Assembly: GCA_037126765.1 (NCBI GenBank)
Contig: JBBCBC010000022.1
Coordinates: forward strand, 3,534,001-3,598,000
Length of the DNA: 64,000 nucleotides
Direction of reading: 5' to 3'
Source of the DNA: Stenogyne calaminthoides
Taxonomy: Eukaryota > Streptophyta > Magnoliopsida > Lamiales > Lamiaceae
The first letter of the stretch is position 1, and the number at the start of each line of letters is the position of its first letter. Both the position numbers and the translations under genes were made by a program. The notes beneath the pieces are model-generated. The model saw nothing but the letters and a program-made list of their open reading frames with translations. It was not told the origin of the DNA and searched no databases. Positions 10,266 to 20,581 of this stretch are shown here, one piece after another.

Positions 10266-12172
10266 TGTTGGGATTATACTGAAAAGTATGCTTTTTACTT
10301 TGTATAATCGAAACTGAATTTCCAGACTTATTTACTGAAATAAATTGTTTATCACTAATGCTTTAAATATGATTGAATGTTATATATATTTCTTTTATGA
10401 GTTCAATAATTAAACGTCGTGTTACTGCTTTGTAGTTAATTTAGTGATACGGATCACGAGAAGATTAAATTAACGGTCCCTTGTAACTAAAAAAGTCGTC
10501 ATTCATTCACGACCTAGATGGAAATGAACAACCATCACGAAAGGTTGAGGTGTAAGGCTCGATTGGTTTGTCTTGACCAAGAGATTACACTAGTGCATGG
10601 TGATCTTATTTGAATAGGACCCTCTGAGGAGGATAAGTTCTTGACCCGAACAAGGAAGAATTAGACCTCGGTGGTTCGTTGTTGTAACCTTCGTCCCTTA
10701 AATAGGATCGTGGGATTGGTAACTATTGCTTTGACTTATCATGGGTAGCGAATCGGAGAGAGATTCAATACTTTTTATCTTGGGCAATATTATTGGTCAC
10801 ATGTGATTGCTAAGATTTAAAGAAGAAGATACGCTTTGCTTGATTTGCCCCTTGGGAGGTTCATAAGTTTTATCATACCAAATCTTGCAAGTGGAATTAG
10901 TTTTAGGTATGGATAATAAGTTCCTCGACCAAGGACAAAGATATTAATTAATGGAAAGCTAATTTGGTGGCTTGAATTAATTAATGTGCTAGATAATCTT
11001 AAACACGGAAATAATGACCGGGAGCCATATTGTATGTAATATGAGTTAAGATGGATAGTGCAATATTAATTATGTAGTGGGATTAATTAATATTTGTGGG
11101 TTTGAATTGTATTGTGGCTCAATATTAGATATTCAAGGTCCATTAGAAGGTCCAATCTTAATTCTCTTAAAGTCCCCACGAAGAGTAGCCCAACATATAG
11201 TCAATGAAAAAAAGGTGATTAAAATAAAATAAATCCTTAATTTTTCCTATTATTTCAAAAATTATGGATAAGAGGGAGAAAAGATTTTCTTTGAATTTTG
11301 TTATGGAATGAAGATATGTATTCTTGGAATACAAGATTATCTCATTAAATTCAAGAAATCTCCCCTTGGTTATTCATAATAGAGATTTGAAAATTTTGAA
11401 ATATAGTGGGCAAGAAAGATTTTCTTGATTTTCTTGAAAAGATATTATGGAAGATATGTATTTCTTGAATACAAGAATATCTCATAAATTCAAGAAGATC
11501 TAAATCTTGGAATCTTGATCCCTAATATTTGAAATATTCCATAACAAATAAGAGAGTGGGATTTTGTGGAATATTTTAATTATGGAAAAAGAATATATGA
11601 GATATATTCAAGATTTCTTGGAGATCAAGAAAAGATTTTTTTCCTTCTTATTTCACATGTAATTTTCGTCCCCTCTCCTCTATAAATAGGGAGGAATGTT
11701 TTATTCAGTAACACCACGAAAATTGGTTTTTAGGAAAAAATATCTGCCGTCGATAAAATATCAAATATTTTGTAGCTTTGATTGTATTTTTTTGAAAAAA
11801 CGACAATTGTGAGTAGTGTACAATTCCATGTCTTTGGAAATATTAGCAAATCCACATAAGTGGTGCAACAAAGTTTATTTTTTAAGTATCCTTCCACCGG
11901 ATTGTCGAGCAAGGGCTAAAGGAATACTTGGGAAGTCCTTTTGGTTAGTCCGTCCGACCAAAGCCCTTTGCCATCCCGAGAGGACGTGCGTTCACGTAAA
12001 CCCGTAGATTCGCATCATGCGTAGGTTTTACGTGGCTTTCTATATGCATGATTTGTTGTTGCAATTATTATTTGAATTAATATATGATTAATTCATGCTA
12101 GTAATAATTAATGAATTAAATTTGTATTTAAATATTCACCCCGAATAGATCTGTGCAACTCATTCCCCAACA
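10266..12172 (+). mobile_element. Solo LTR of a long-LTR Copia element
   Basis: 1907 bp, beginning TGTTGGGATTATACTG and ending CATTCCCCAACA. It is flanked by the perfect 5-bp target duplication TTGAC (10261-10265 and 12173-12177). A promoter TATAAATAGG sits at 11681-11690. Related LTRs lie at 56089-57759 (+) and in the element at 58835-63020. With no internal region, it is the usual outcome of LTR-LTR recombination. It is inserted in a TRIM internal region. Confidence 0.9.
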
Positions 12173-12585
12173 TTGACAGCCAGAGAACAACCCAAACCAC
12201 AAGTGAGGGAGAGTATTAGAAACTATGAGTCAACACAAGCTCAAATCTGACTCGTTTATACATATAAACTGGCCAAGTTTAAGCTTTAATGAGCTGAGGC
12301 TAACCGAGCGCTTCGTTTTACTTAATTAACAGCTCTGCATCATGATCATAAGAGAGATAATTAATGATAAGCACAAATTGAAATTTAATAGCTTAGGTTA
12401 ATATAGCAAGAGTCAAAAACTTCAATATAATTTTAATTTTATCCATACCTTTTTAACAAAGTTCTTACTGCAGAATTTGATGATGATTGAAACTTTGTTT
12501 GACTATAAGTTCCAACAATTTTCCCTCAAATCAGTTGTTAGACGCGGCAAAACTGACGACGACTATCTCCACATACGAAGACTGG
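12173..12585. other. TRIM remainder and unassigned sequence
   Basis: It starts with the continuation of the interrupted TRIM, including a purine run CACAAGTGAGGGAGAG at about 12200-12215. Then comes sequence rich in GAGCTCAAATCTGACTCG-like words, which resembles the block at 14900-15125 and is probably from a hAT-like repeat. No gene. Confidence 0.4.
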
Positions 12586-14404
12586 TTTTTTTTTTTGAGG
12601 GCTCACCGCACTAGGATTACAGAGTTTAGTGCTTAAGAGCAAGAGACAGAATATGTCGCAGGATATCGTTTCATGCCCAAGCTTGAGGGAAGAGCGATTT
12701 AGTGGCCATCTTAGCCAAAGTATGAGCTTCGGTATTATACTTGCGAGGACAGTAGGATACTCCTTCCACTGAGGAGCTTTGAATGAGTTTTCGGGCCCCA
12801 ATGATAAGACTCTCCTCGTATTCCTTGTACGGGCTATCCGTAGTTATGACGCTAATAGCATTCTTGGAGTCCGAAAGGATAGTGATTGGTTCCGTAGAGG
12901 TGGTCTTCCAAAAGGTTAGTCCGTCAATAATGGTCGTAATCTCAGCAGCAAGGACTGATTCCGGAGGGTTGATTTTATGAAAACCGCCCTCCCGGGGTTT
13001 GCCTTCCTTGTCAAGGATGAAGAAGCTAGTTGTAAAGGACCTGGAGGATTCCTTGTAGGCTACATCAACCTTCAAGGTGTAGCCATTATGAGGGGAATCG
13101 CGCTGGAGTGAAGCCTCGTTAACATTAGAGCCGAGGTTATCCGAGGAGAGTTTGGACATATCAAGGTGGAATTGTTCCAGAAAGGCTTCTGTCCATTTTG
13201 CTTGTATCTTTTTTCCAAGGCTATTTCCGCCATCTGAGTGGACCACGTGACACCATTCCTTCCATATACCCCACATCTTGATTCCAGCTTGCTCAAGATC
13301 GGCTTCCTCCAGTGATAGACATAGATAGCTGGCGAAGCTTTCGGTCGAGATGCCTCTAGCTTTTTTGATTAGGGGCCACCATTTCGTATCTTTCCACGCC
13401 TCCTTCACCCCCTGGCAAAAGAAGAGAACATGGTTAGTATCAGCATTAGGGTGATAACAGATTACGCACCTGGGTTTGCATGGAACGTGATGCGCGACCA
13501 AGTTTGCTTCTGTAGCAATCGCATCCTGAAGTGTCTTCCAGAGAAAGATTTTGACTTTAGGCGGAAGTTTTAGCTTCCAAATTCTGGACCAAAGGTCGGA
13601 GGTCTTGCTGACAAAATCTGTGTCATTGAGGTTAGCACGGAGCGCATTCCAATAAGTTGATTTAACTGTGTAGAGGCCTTTGTTGGAATGTCGCCAAAAG
13701 CGGGAGTCTGAGTGACCCTGATGGTCTATCGAGATGTTTTTTATGGCATCTGCTTCATAAGTGAGAAAAAGGTTACTGAGTTTTGTATGATCCCATTGAT
13801 GGGAGCTCGTGATGAGGTCGTGGACTCTTATATCATTGTCGTAATTGGTACAGGAAGTGATTTTTCCTGAGTATAGATTCGGGATCCATTTATCCTTTCT
13901 CATCTGCACCTTTGTTCCATCGTGGATTTTCCAAAAGAGACCCTCTGCAATGATTGGTTTGCTCCACATGATTGAGCGCCAAACATACGAGGGATTTGAA
14001 CCAACAGTGGCATCCATGATATCCGTATGCTTGAAGTATCTGGCTTTAAGGACCCTAGCAACCAGAGAGTCTGGGTAAAGAATGATTCTTCAGATTTGTT
14101 TAGCCAATAATGCCTTATTGAAAGTGACCAAGTCCCTAAAGCCCATGCCCCCTTCCATCTTAGATTTGGTAAGTGTTTTCCAATCCCTCCAGTGGACTCT
14201 TTTATCGTCTGGATTGCCTCCCCTCCAAAATTTAGCACAAAGTGACTCAATATCGCCACTAAGGGAAGTTGGGATTCTGAAGCATGACATGGCATACGTC
14301 GGGATGGCTTGGATGACAGATTTAAGGAGAGTCTCCCGTCCACCCTCTGTAAAGAATTTATTTTTCCAACTTCCGAGTTTCTTAGCCACGTTATCTCTCA
14401 AGTG
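12586..14404 (-). mobile_element. 5'-truncated LINE (L1-type), copy 1
   Basis: Minus-strand LINE 3' portion ending in a poly(A) tail, seen as poly(T) at about 12586-12597 on the + strand. The 5' end stops abruptly at 14404 against TRIM sequence, so this is a typical truncated LINE insertion. It contains the C-terminal part of ORF2 (next entry). A related, more decayed copy is at 34.7-36.4 kb. I could not find a convincing target duplication. Confidence 0.85.
12671..14401 (-). pseudogene. LINE ORF2 C-terminal region: RT thumb, zf-RVT, RNase H
   Basis: One reading frame of about 576 codons with a single in-frame TGA at 14090-14092, where the sister copy has Trp (LAKQIW). Order from the N-terminus: RT C-terminal segment (GSWKNKFFTEGGRETLLKSV, KFWRGGN), zf-RVT domain (LPPKVKIFLWKTLQDAIATE, then CVICYH..TNHVLFFCQ), and an RNase H-like domain (TLKVDVAYK, AAEITTIIDGL, ILSDSKNAIS). 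ORF2 would normally also have an endonuclease and the RT catalytic core upstream; these are absent. It cannot act on its own. Confidence 0.88.
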
Positions 14405-14894
14405 GCGTGAGCCTGGAGGCTCTTATACCATGAAAGAATTTCGTCTCATCTAAAAGTCCGAACTTGTAGAGGGGTCAGGGTTTGAACTTTGAATCCAAGA
14501 CATGGGCGTGAGCCTGGAGGCTCTTATACCATGAAAGAATTTCGTCTCATCTAAAAGTTCGAACTTGTAGAGGGGTGTTGAATTAATTCTTCTGTATGTG
14601 AGAGAATTCTGTCTCATCTAAAAGTCCGAACTTGTAGAGAGGGTCGGGAATAATCAATTTATTTAATTTCCCTCAACACTTCCCCTCACTTTTGGGCCGA
14701 ATCATTGCCCCTGCCCTCTGGGGAGGAGGCCCAACGAGTGAACAATTTAAATGGGTAGATTGCGTTCACAGGAATCGAACCCAGGATCTGGACGAGCCTA
14801 AGCTCTGATACCATGAGAGAATTCCGTCTCATCTAAAAGTCCGAACTTGTAAAGAGGGTCGGGAAATAATCAATTTATTTAATTTCCCTCAACA
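14405..14894 (-). mobile_element. TRIM retroelements in tandem, including one complete copy
   Basis: Complete copy, minus strand: 5' LTR 14814-14894 (81 bp), then TGGTATCAGAGC at 14802-14813 (tRNA-iMet primer site) directly abutting it, an internal region of about 135 bp, the purine tract AAAAGTGAGGGGAAG, and 3' LTR 14599-14678 (80 bp). Flanks GTATG and GTATA are a near-perfect 5-bp duplication. It is inserted in a second, related TRIM (14405-14598) that shows LTR, primer site, LTR in tandem. There is no ORF. These elements depend on enzymes of other retrotransposons. Confidence 0.8.
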
Positions 14895-17191
14895 GTATAT
14901 AGTTCCCTAATAGAACGTGACTCATTAGACTCGATATTTAAAAAATTTCTTGTAATTTAATTAGGCCCGACTCAAACCATTTGATTCATTAAGCTCGTTA
15001 GATTTATTTACGAGTCAAGTCGAATTTTGTTTCCTACTCGTTCGTGTAATAGAGCGAGCTCAAATTCGACTCGACAAGTGTTCGAATCGAGTTCGACTTC
15101 TACTACTCAACTCAAATAACAACTCTAATTATTGTATGCGCGCGGGTATGTAATTCATTCTGTTGAATGCCAAATATACAAAATAATCCGTACGTTCTAT
15201 AATATCTGGGGACAAAGGTACAATTATTATTTCTTAATGCAACACGTATATAATATTCATTTCGAGCCACAAAGCAAATTTAAGGCAACGTTTGGACGAA
15301 ATTCGGCAGAATATTCATGGATATGATTAAACACCTTTTAACAGCCCCATAAAAAGGGAGAAGAAAAGAAATCAAAAGTAAACCACAAGCTTTTGCTTTT
15401 CTTTATATAAAAAAATTATATTTCTATATATACACTGCTTTTGTTAAAAAAATCTTTCTATATATATGTATATGACGGTACTTATTATTATCATTATAAA
15501 CACTGAAAAAAATATATCCACAAAAATTTTAAAAAGAAAAAGGGATGATTGGAAATCAATCAAGCAGCAGAAGCATTTTCGTTTGGAATGAAAGGTGATC
15601 CAAACATGACATAAACCACGAAGACAAGATAAGCCTAGTAAATCATATCTTCATTTTTTCTTTCAAAAAAAAATAAAAATAAAATCATATCTTCATTTTT
15701 CATCACACCATCTTCTGCAATAAGACCAAAGAAATGGCCCCATTCTATAATTGATGCCAAGTGGTAGCTATAAAATAATTGGACATATTGCATACTAGAT
15801 TGAATTATATTTCTGAATTGGACAACATATTGCAGTAGATTGCCATAAAAAATATTTAAAAATTAAAATTTATTTTAATTTGACTCCATCAACTATACGC
15901 ATATACCTAAGTTCCCCTAAAATTATGAAAATATACATTTCCACCATTTGGCTTCAATTTAGATTATTATTTAATTATGAATTGATTCGTTAAAGGTTTT
16001 GATATGAATTTGCTAGGATTTATGCACTACATGCATGTTAAATAACTTTAATTAAGATATATTTTTTAATTAATATATACTCTTTAATTCAAAATTATTG
16101 TGCTTAAGCCACTTCACTTGAGTCGAGTGCTGCAAAATTGTTATCACATTGAGATTTTGGAAATATATTTCCTTTCGCTTTTAGATTTTAAATTATTATT
16201 TTTTATATGTAAATTTTTAATTATTTTGTAGAATTGTGATTACGTTGTATTCCTACAATCAATTGAATTATGAAATGACGACTAATACATCCATGTCAAA
16301 GAAATCTAAGACATTGGGAAATCAACTTGATATCTTCATTAAATTATGAAATGATTGTATGATCACTTTATTGAGAAGGATGTAATATTTCTAAAAATTT
16401 CAGATGATGTTGTCCTAGGCCACTTCTAATATATGAACAATCAACAAACTTAATTGTAGTAATTTAATTTCAATGCTATTTTTATACTTAATTATAGTTT
16501 GCATCGAGTTTTGAGATTTTAAATATTAATTATATATATATATATATATTTCACACCCCCAAACTTGAAATACTAGATCCACCAATGCTATATGGACATA
16601 TATATATATGTTACACATATCTCTGCTTACATAGTAACACATATTTATTCCTATAATAACACAGATCAATATGTATGTTTTTTCAGTTCATTTTGTATGA
16701 TGGTCTTAGAAAGATTAGTTGACCCGGGACGGATCCACGAATTTCCTGACTCTTAAATGTGCTAATATTTCACAAGTTGCATTGGACTGTCCCTCATGTA
16801 TATATATTTTTTTGGTGGGGGGTCCCTCTTGTAGATATTAATTTACACATGCAGCTGAATTAATTTAAAATGAGTCATCTGAAAATTATAGTAATCTTAA
16901 CAAATTAAGTACTATTCCTAAGTAATACAAGTATAAGGTAGTACGCAAGGTACCGTTTAACCCTTGAAGAGACATCCTCTGTCTAAGTTACACGATTACT
17001 ACATAATTTGATGAAATCTTTAGAAATATCAAATGATTTTTGTACAACTACACATGAGGTCCAGGAGAAGCCAAATCAGGCGTTGGATCAGCATATGCAT
17101 GGTCGAAAGTGATAATTTTCAGATGTGGGTTGAATTCTCTTTCAGGCATATAACTTAAAATTAAAATAGAATTATTGACGATAAAAATTAG
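14895..17191. other. Intergenic, no gene found
   Basis: 14895-15125 holds repeated GAGTTCGAC and CTCGACTCG words typical of a decayed hAT-like repeat. The remainder is AT-rich, with a (TA)n run near 16531-16550. Small ORFs here have no protein-like features. Confidence 0.3.
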
Positions 17192-17412
17192 TCAAACACA
17201 GTTAAAAATACGCATGACAATAAACGTGGCAGTTAAGTCACAACATCTATCGAAAAGCTCCAGATAATAATGGCAAAACGATGTTGTTTTGGCTGATTTG
17301 AGACTAATATTGAACATTGTCAAAGTTATTGAGACTAAATCAACGACTAAAATATTTTTGGGACTAAATCTATTTGAGGCCAAAGTTAAGGGACCATTTG
17401 TGATTCAAACTC
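17192..17412. mobile_element. Fold-back MITE family A, half copy
   Basis: Reads as one arm: ACGTGGCAGTTAAGTCACAA, GCAAAACGATGTTGTTTTGG, ATTTGAGACTAA, and GGGACCATTTGTGATTCAAA at the outer end. The two-armed form is at 26588-27090. Confidence 0.6.
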
Positions 17413-17464
17413 ATATCAATTCACTTTTTAAATTATTTTAATACCCCCCCTCCCTCTTCCGTGG

Positions 17465-17637
17465 GTTGAATTCTCTTATTTCGTCATTGAGAGGAGACCC
17501 ATCGAGTGAACAATTCAGTATAAGTGGAGCTGCTTTCATTTGGAATCGAACCCAGATTGTGGGCTTGAGCCTACTAAAAGTTCAAACTTGTAGAGATGTG
17601 TAAAATTAATTCATTTATTTAATTTCCTAACATATGG
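17465..17637 (-). mobile_element. Partial TRIM
   Basis: Minus-strand fragment. It contains CATCGAGTGAACAATT and GGAATCGAACCCAGATTGTG (internal region) followed by an LTR remnant AAAAGTTCAAACTTGTAGAG and TTCATTTATTTAATTTCC. The second LTR is missing. Confidence 0.55.
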
Positions 17638-17855
17638 CTAGACCGTGTATGCACCAGGTGCACCGTATATTCCCAGTGTATTTTAGAAATTTACAATTTA
17701 TTGCATTGAAATATGTGATTTGTTAGACTGAAACATGCAATTATGTTTTACGAATAACACGTTTCAGTGTAACAAGTCACAAATTTCAATACAATAAATT
17801 GCATTTTCTAAAATACACTATAAAGTGCACGGTGCACCTGGTGCACATGAAAACC
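17638..17855. mobile_element. MITE family B, copy 2
   Basis: The ends GTATGCACCAGGTGCACCGT and CACGGTGCACCTGGTGCACA are inverted. The inner arms AGTGTATTTTAGAAATTTAC and AAAATACACTATAAAGTG fold together. Best-preserved ends of the family. Confidence 0.65.
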
Positions 17856-17924
17856 ACTCTTTATGTGTTTGATTTCCATATTTATCAAGTTCTTCAAAAC
17901 TATATTTTAATTATGAGTAATACT

Positions 17925-18090
17925 CCTTTAAACCAGGTCATCTATACATGAAATCTGTCACTGTTATGAGCAAACACTATCATTATTATGTATTAAAAGT
18001 TTCACTGTTTAAAAATATAAAATATTTTTTAAACGGTGAGAATTTTTTATGCATAATGGTAATAATTTTTATGCATTAATGAATTTATAT
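17925..18090. mobile_element. MITE family C, copy 4
   Basis: Contains TGTCACTGTTATGAGC, the core GTTTAAAAATATAAAATATT..TTTAAACGGTGA, and TTTATGCATAATGG. The right end is eroded and runs into a short (TA)n. Confidence 0.45.
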
Positions 18091-18099
18091 TCCACATAT

Positions 18100-18660
18100 A
18101 TATATATATATAAATAGAAGAAATTGACCAAAATTTAGAAACGATTGAATTCTCTCACAAAAATTAATTGCCAAATTGAAAAAAGATCTTTGAAATAAAT
18201 ATTAACAAATAATAATTGATTGAGAAAAAAATATTTTAGGTAATATATTTTCTCAAACTCCAATGTCAAATGGATTGATTTCTTTTTTTCTTTTTTTTAA
18301 ATATGTAGTATATTTTCACAAACTTCAATGTCAAATTAAGAAAAAATAATTGAAATAAATATTAACAAGTAATCATGAATTGAGATTTTTTTTGGAACAT
18401 GTATTATATTTCCACAAATTCCAATGTCAATTGAATTGAATATTTTTTATTTTGCAATATGTAGTATATTTTAAGTAATGTATATCCCCAAACTCCAAAG
18501 TCAATTGAATTGGAAAAAATCTTCGAAATATGTAGTATATTTCCACAAGAATAAATATTAATAAATAATAATAAATATGTAATATATTTTTACAAACTCC
18601 AATGATATTAATTAAAAAATATTTTTGAATATATTGTTTAATTTTTAGAATTCTAATCAA
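18100..18660. repeat. Degenerate tandem repeat
   Basis: About five irregular copies of a 70-100 bp unit with the words CAAACTCCAATGTCAA, TTGAATTGA and TATGTAGTATATTT. The phrase recurs near 18254, 18318, 18414, 18488 and 18593. 18661-19275 holds nothing recognisable. Confidence 0.5.
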
Positions 18661-19290
18661 CTTTTTTTAATGACAAAAGTATATCACACAATGTCATTCA
18701 TATGTGACGGACTCAAAATAATAATATAGATAAAATTTATATTTAAACTCATAATTTTGGTTTAAAAAAATAAAATTAACATAGAAATTTGATCTCATTA
18801 TAGATTTCTAGTTGTAAATTCCAAAGAAAAAAATCATTATTTATATCTCTATATTTATGTATCTATATTTTATTCTAAATATATTATTTTATTTGATCTT
18901 ATTTTCAATTTTTCCTCAAAGAAAAAATCATTATCTATATTTCCATGTCTATATTATATTCTAAATATATTGTTAAGATCTTATTTCCAATTTTATTCAA
19001 TTTTACAATAAATTTGAATCACATTACTTTTTTCTTTTTCAAGTAACACCTTATTTCTCCAATAAAATCACTATATTTTTTCTTCTATTAAGACATCCTT
19101 TTGTTCTTCGGATTGAAGATGGATTTGTTCTTCTGTTACACGTTCATGTACCTTGTACTTTTGTTTTGTACTAGTTACTTTACCTTCAATTTATAATTAT
19201 AATTTCTCTACACATTGTTTAAAGTGAGTTGCGATGTGGTCGGGCATACAAAACACCTATCTTTAGTCATAATAACAAGATAAAGAATCT

Positions 19291-19802
19291 GTCAAAGTGG
19301 CTTAACTCATGTGGTTAGAGCACCACTATCTAAACCAAGAGGTTCTAGGTTCGAGACATGCTGCCCCCCCTTTAATGAGATTTAAGTGGAATTTTCCACC
19401 CTCTTTGGGTATTCTCCGCCCTATATGAGTTTGTTGCAGGTTCTCTCCACCTTCTATGAGTTTGTTGCAGTGAGTGCAGAAGCAATTTGTGGAGCCAGAC
19501 GAAAAAAGAAAGATGCGCTGCGGTTGAGATTCCAGTCGATAGCTAGACGAAATATATGTGCCACGACGTGCGGTGGATAATGCCTTAGTGACGTGCGGTG
19601 GATAATGCCTTAGTTCGGACTTAGTCCATATACCACGAGCTCATATCCAGGGTCGCTCCCAGTTTAGAAGAATTTGTGTCATCCTCATTCGATCTTCACA
19701 CTTGGTTCAAGGTAGGTCTTCTCCGAGTTGGGTTTGAAGAATTAACTTCGCTAGAGAGATTAATTATTCTAGTTGAGTTGTATTCGTCTTGTAAAAAAAA
19801 AT
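19291..19802 (+). mobile_element. tRNA-headed SINE-like retroposon, 512 bp
   Basis: The head carries Pol III promoter boxes: A-box-like TAACTCATGTGGTTAGAGCA and B-box-like GGTTCTAGGTTCGAGAC. The tail ends in A9 at about 19793-19801. Flanking direct repeats CAAGATAAAGAATCT (19276-19290) and CAAGATAATGAATCT (19803-19817), one mismatch, look like the target duplication. The body has a doubled ACGTGCGGTGGATAATGCCT near 19565-19612. It is longer than most plant SINEs, so it may be a composite. The ORF inside is not convincing. Confidence 0.65.
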
Positions 19803-19817
19803 CAAGATAATGAATCT

Positions 19818-20471
19818 TGAATATGTCTTTCATGATAGCGAGGTATATTTAATAGTAATATTAATAATATATAATAAAGACATAAAATTTCTTTATGTTG
19901 AGTTATGTATGAATACGAGTTGTTACAAATTTTTTTACACGTTATCATTAAAGAGTTTTCTAAAATTTATATTACTATTACTTTAAAATTAATTTTACAA
20001 TTATAGTCGTTGATTGTCACGGCTCAATTATTAATTTTGAGAAAAACAACACATGAAGTAATCACTATTAGTTTGAATATATAGGAATTGATTGGTAACT
20101 AAACCTAACATAATTTGTCCTCACATACTCATACATTTACCAGTAGTTAAAAGAGACTTATTACAATTTTAAATTTGAATCAAATTCTTTTTATCATGCC
20201 AGGAGACTAATTTGAAATTTTCCTCCCACATGCATATTGAGGGGGCGAATTGAAAATAAAAAATCCTCCATACTGTTTCCTGATATAAAGCATGCATGAT
20301 TTGCCACCATGATAAATTGACTGATATGCCCCTGATCATCTTCAAAAAAAAAAAAAAAACATTTAAAAAATTAAAAGTTGTCTTTCCCTTTTTCAGGATT
20401 TATCATTCACTTTATGTTAATCAGATAGTTGGGCAAGATTCAAATATTGCACAAGTGTCCCTCCCTTTCTT
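19818..20471. other. SWEET-B upstream region
   Basis: AT-rich, no gene. The proximal 150 bp before the TATA box includes a poly(A) run near 20345-20360 and TTGGGCAAGATTCAAAT. No operator-like motif could be assigned. Confidence 0.3.
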
Positions 20472-20479
20472 TATAAATA
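20472..20479 (+). promoter_or_regulatory. TATA box of SWEET-B
   Basis: TATAAATA (context TTCTTTATAAATAGG) lies about 100 bp before the start codon at 20582, which fits a leader of about 75 nt. Core promoter assigned by consensus and spacing. Confidence 0.75.
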
Positions 20480-20581
20480 GGTACATTGCCTTTCATCGTT
20501 GGCCATCAGATATAAGATATTAATTAGAGAGTTTTATTCTAATTTCAATTCCTTTCTAAATTTTGTTACATAGAGATCAAT

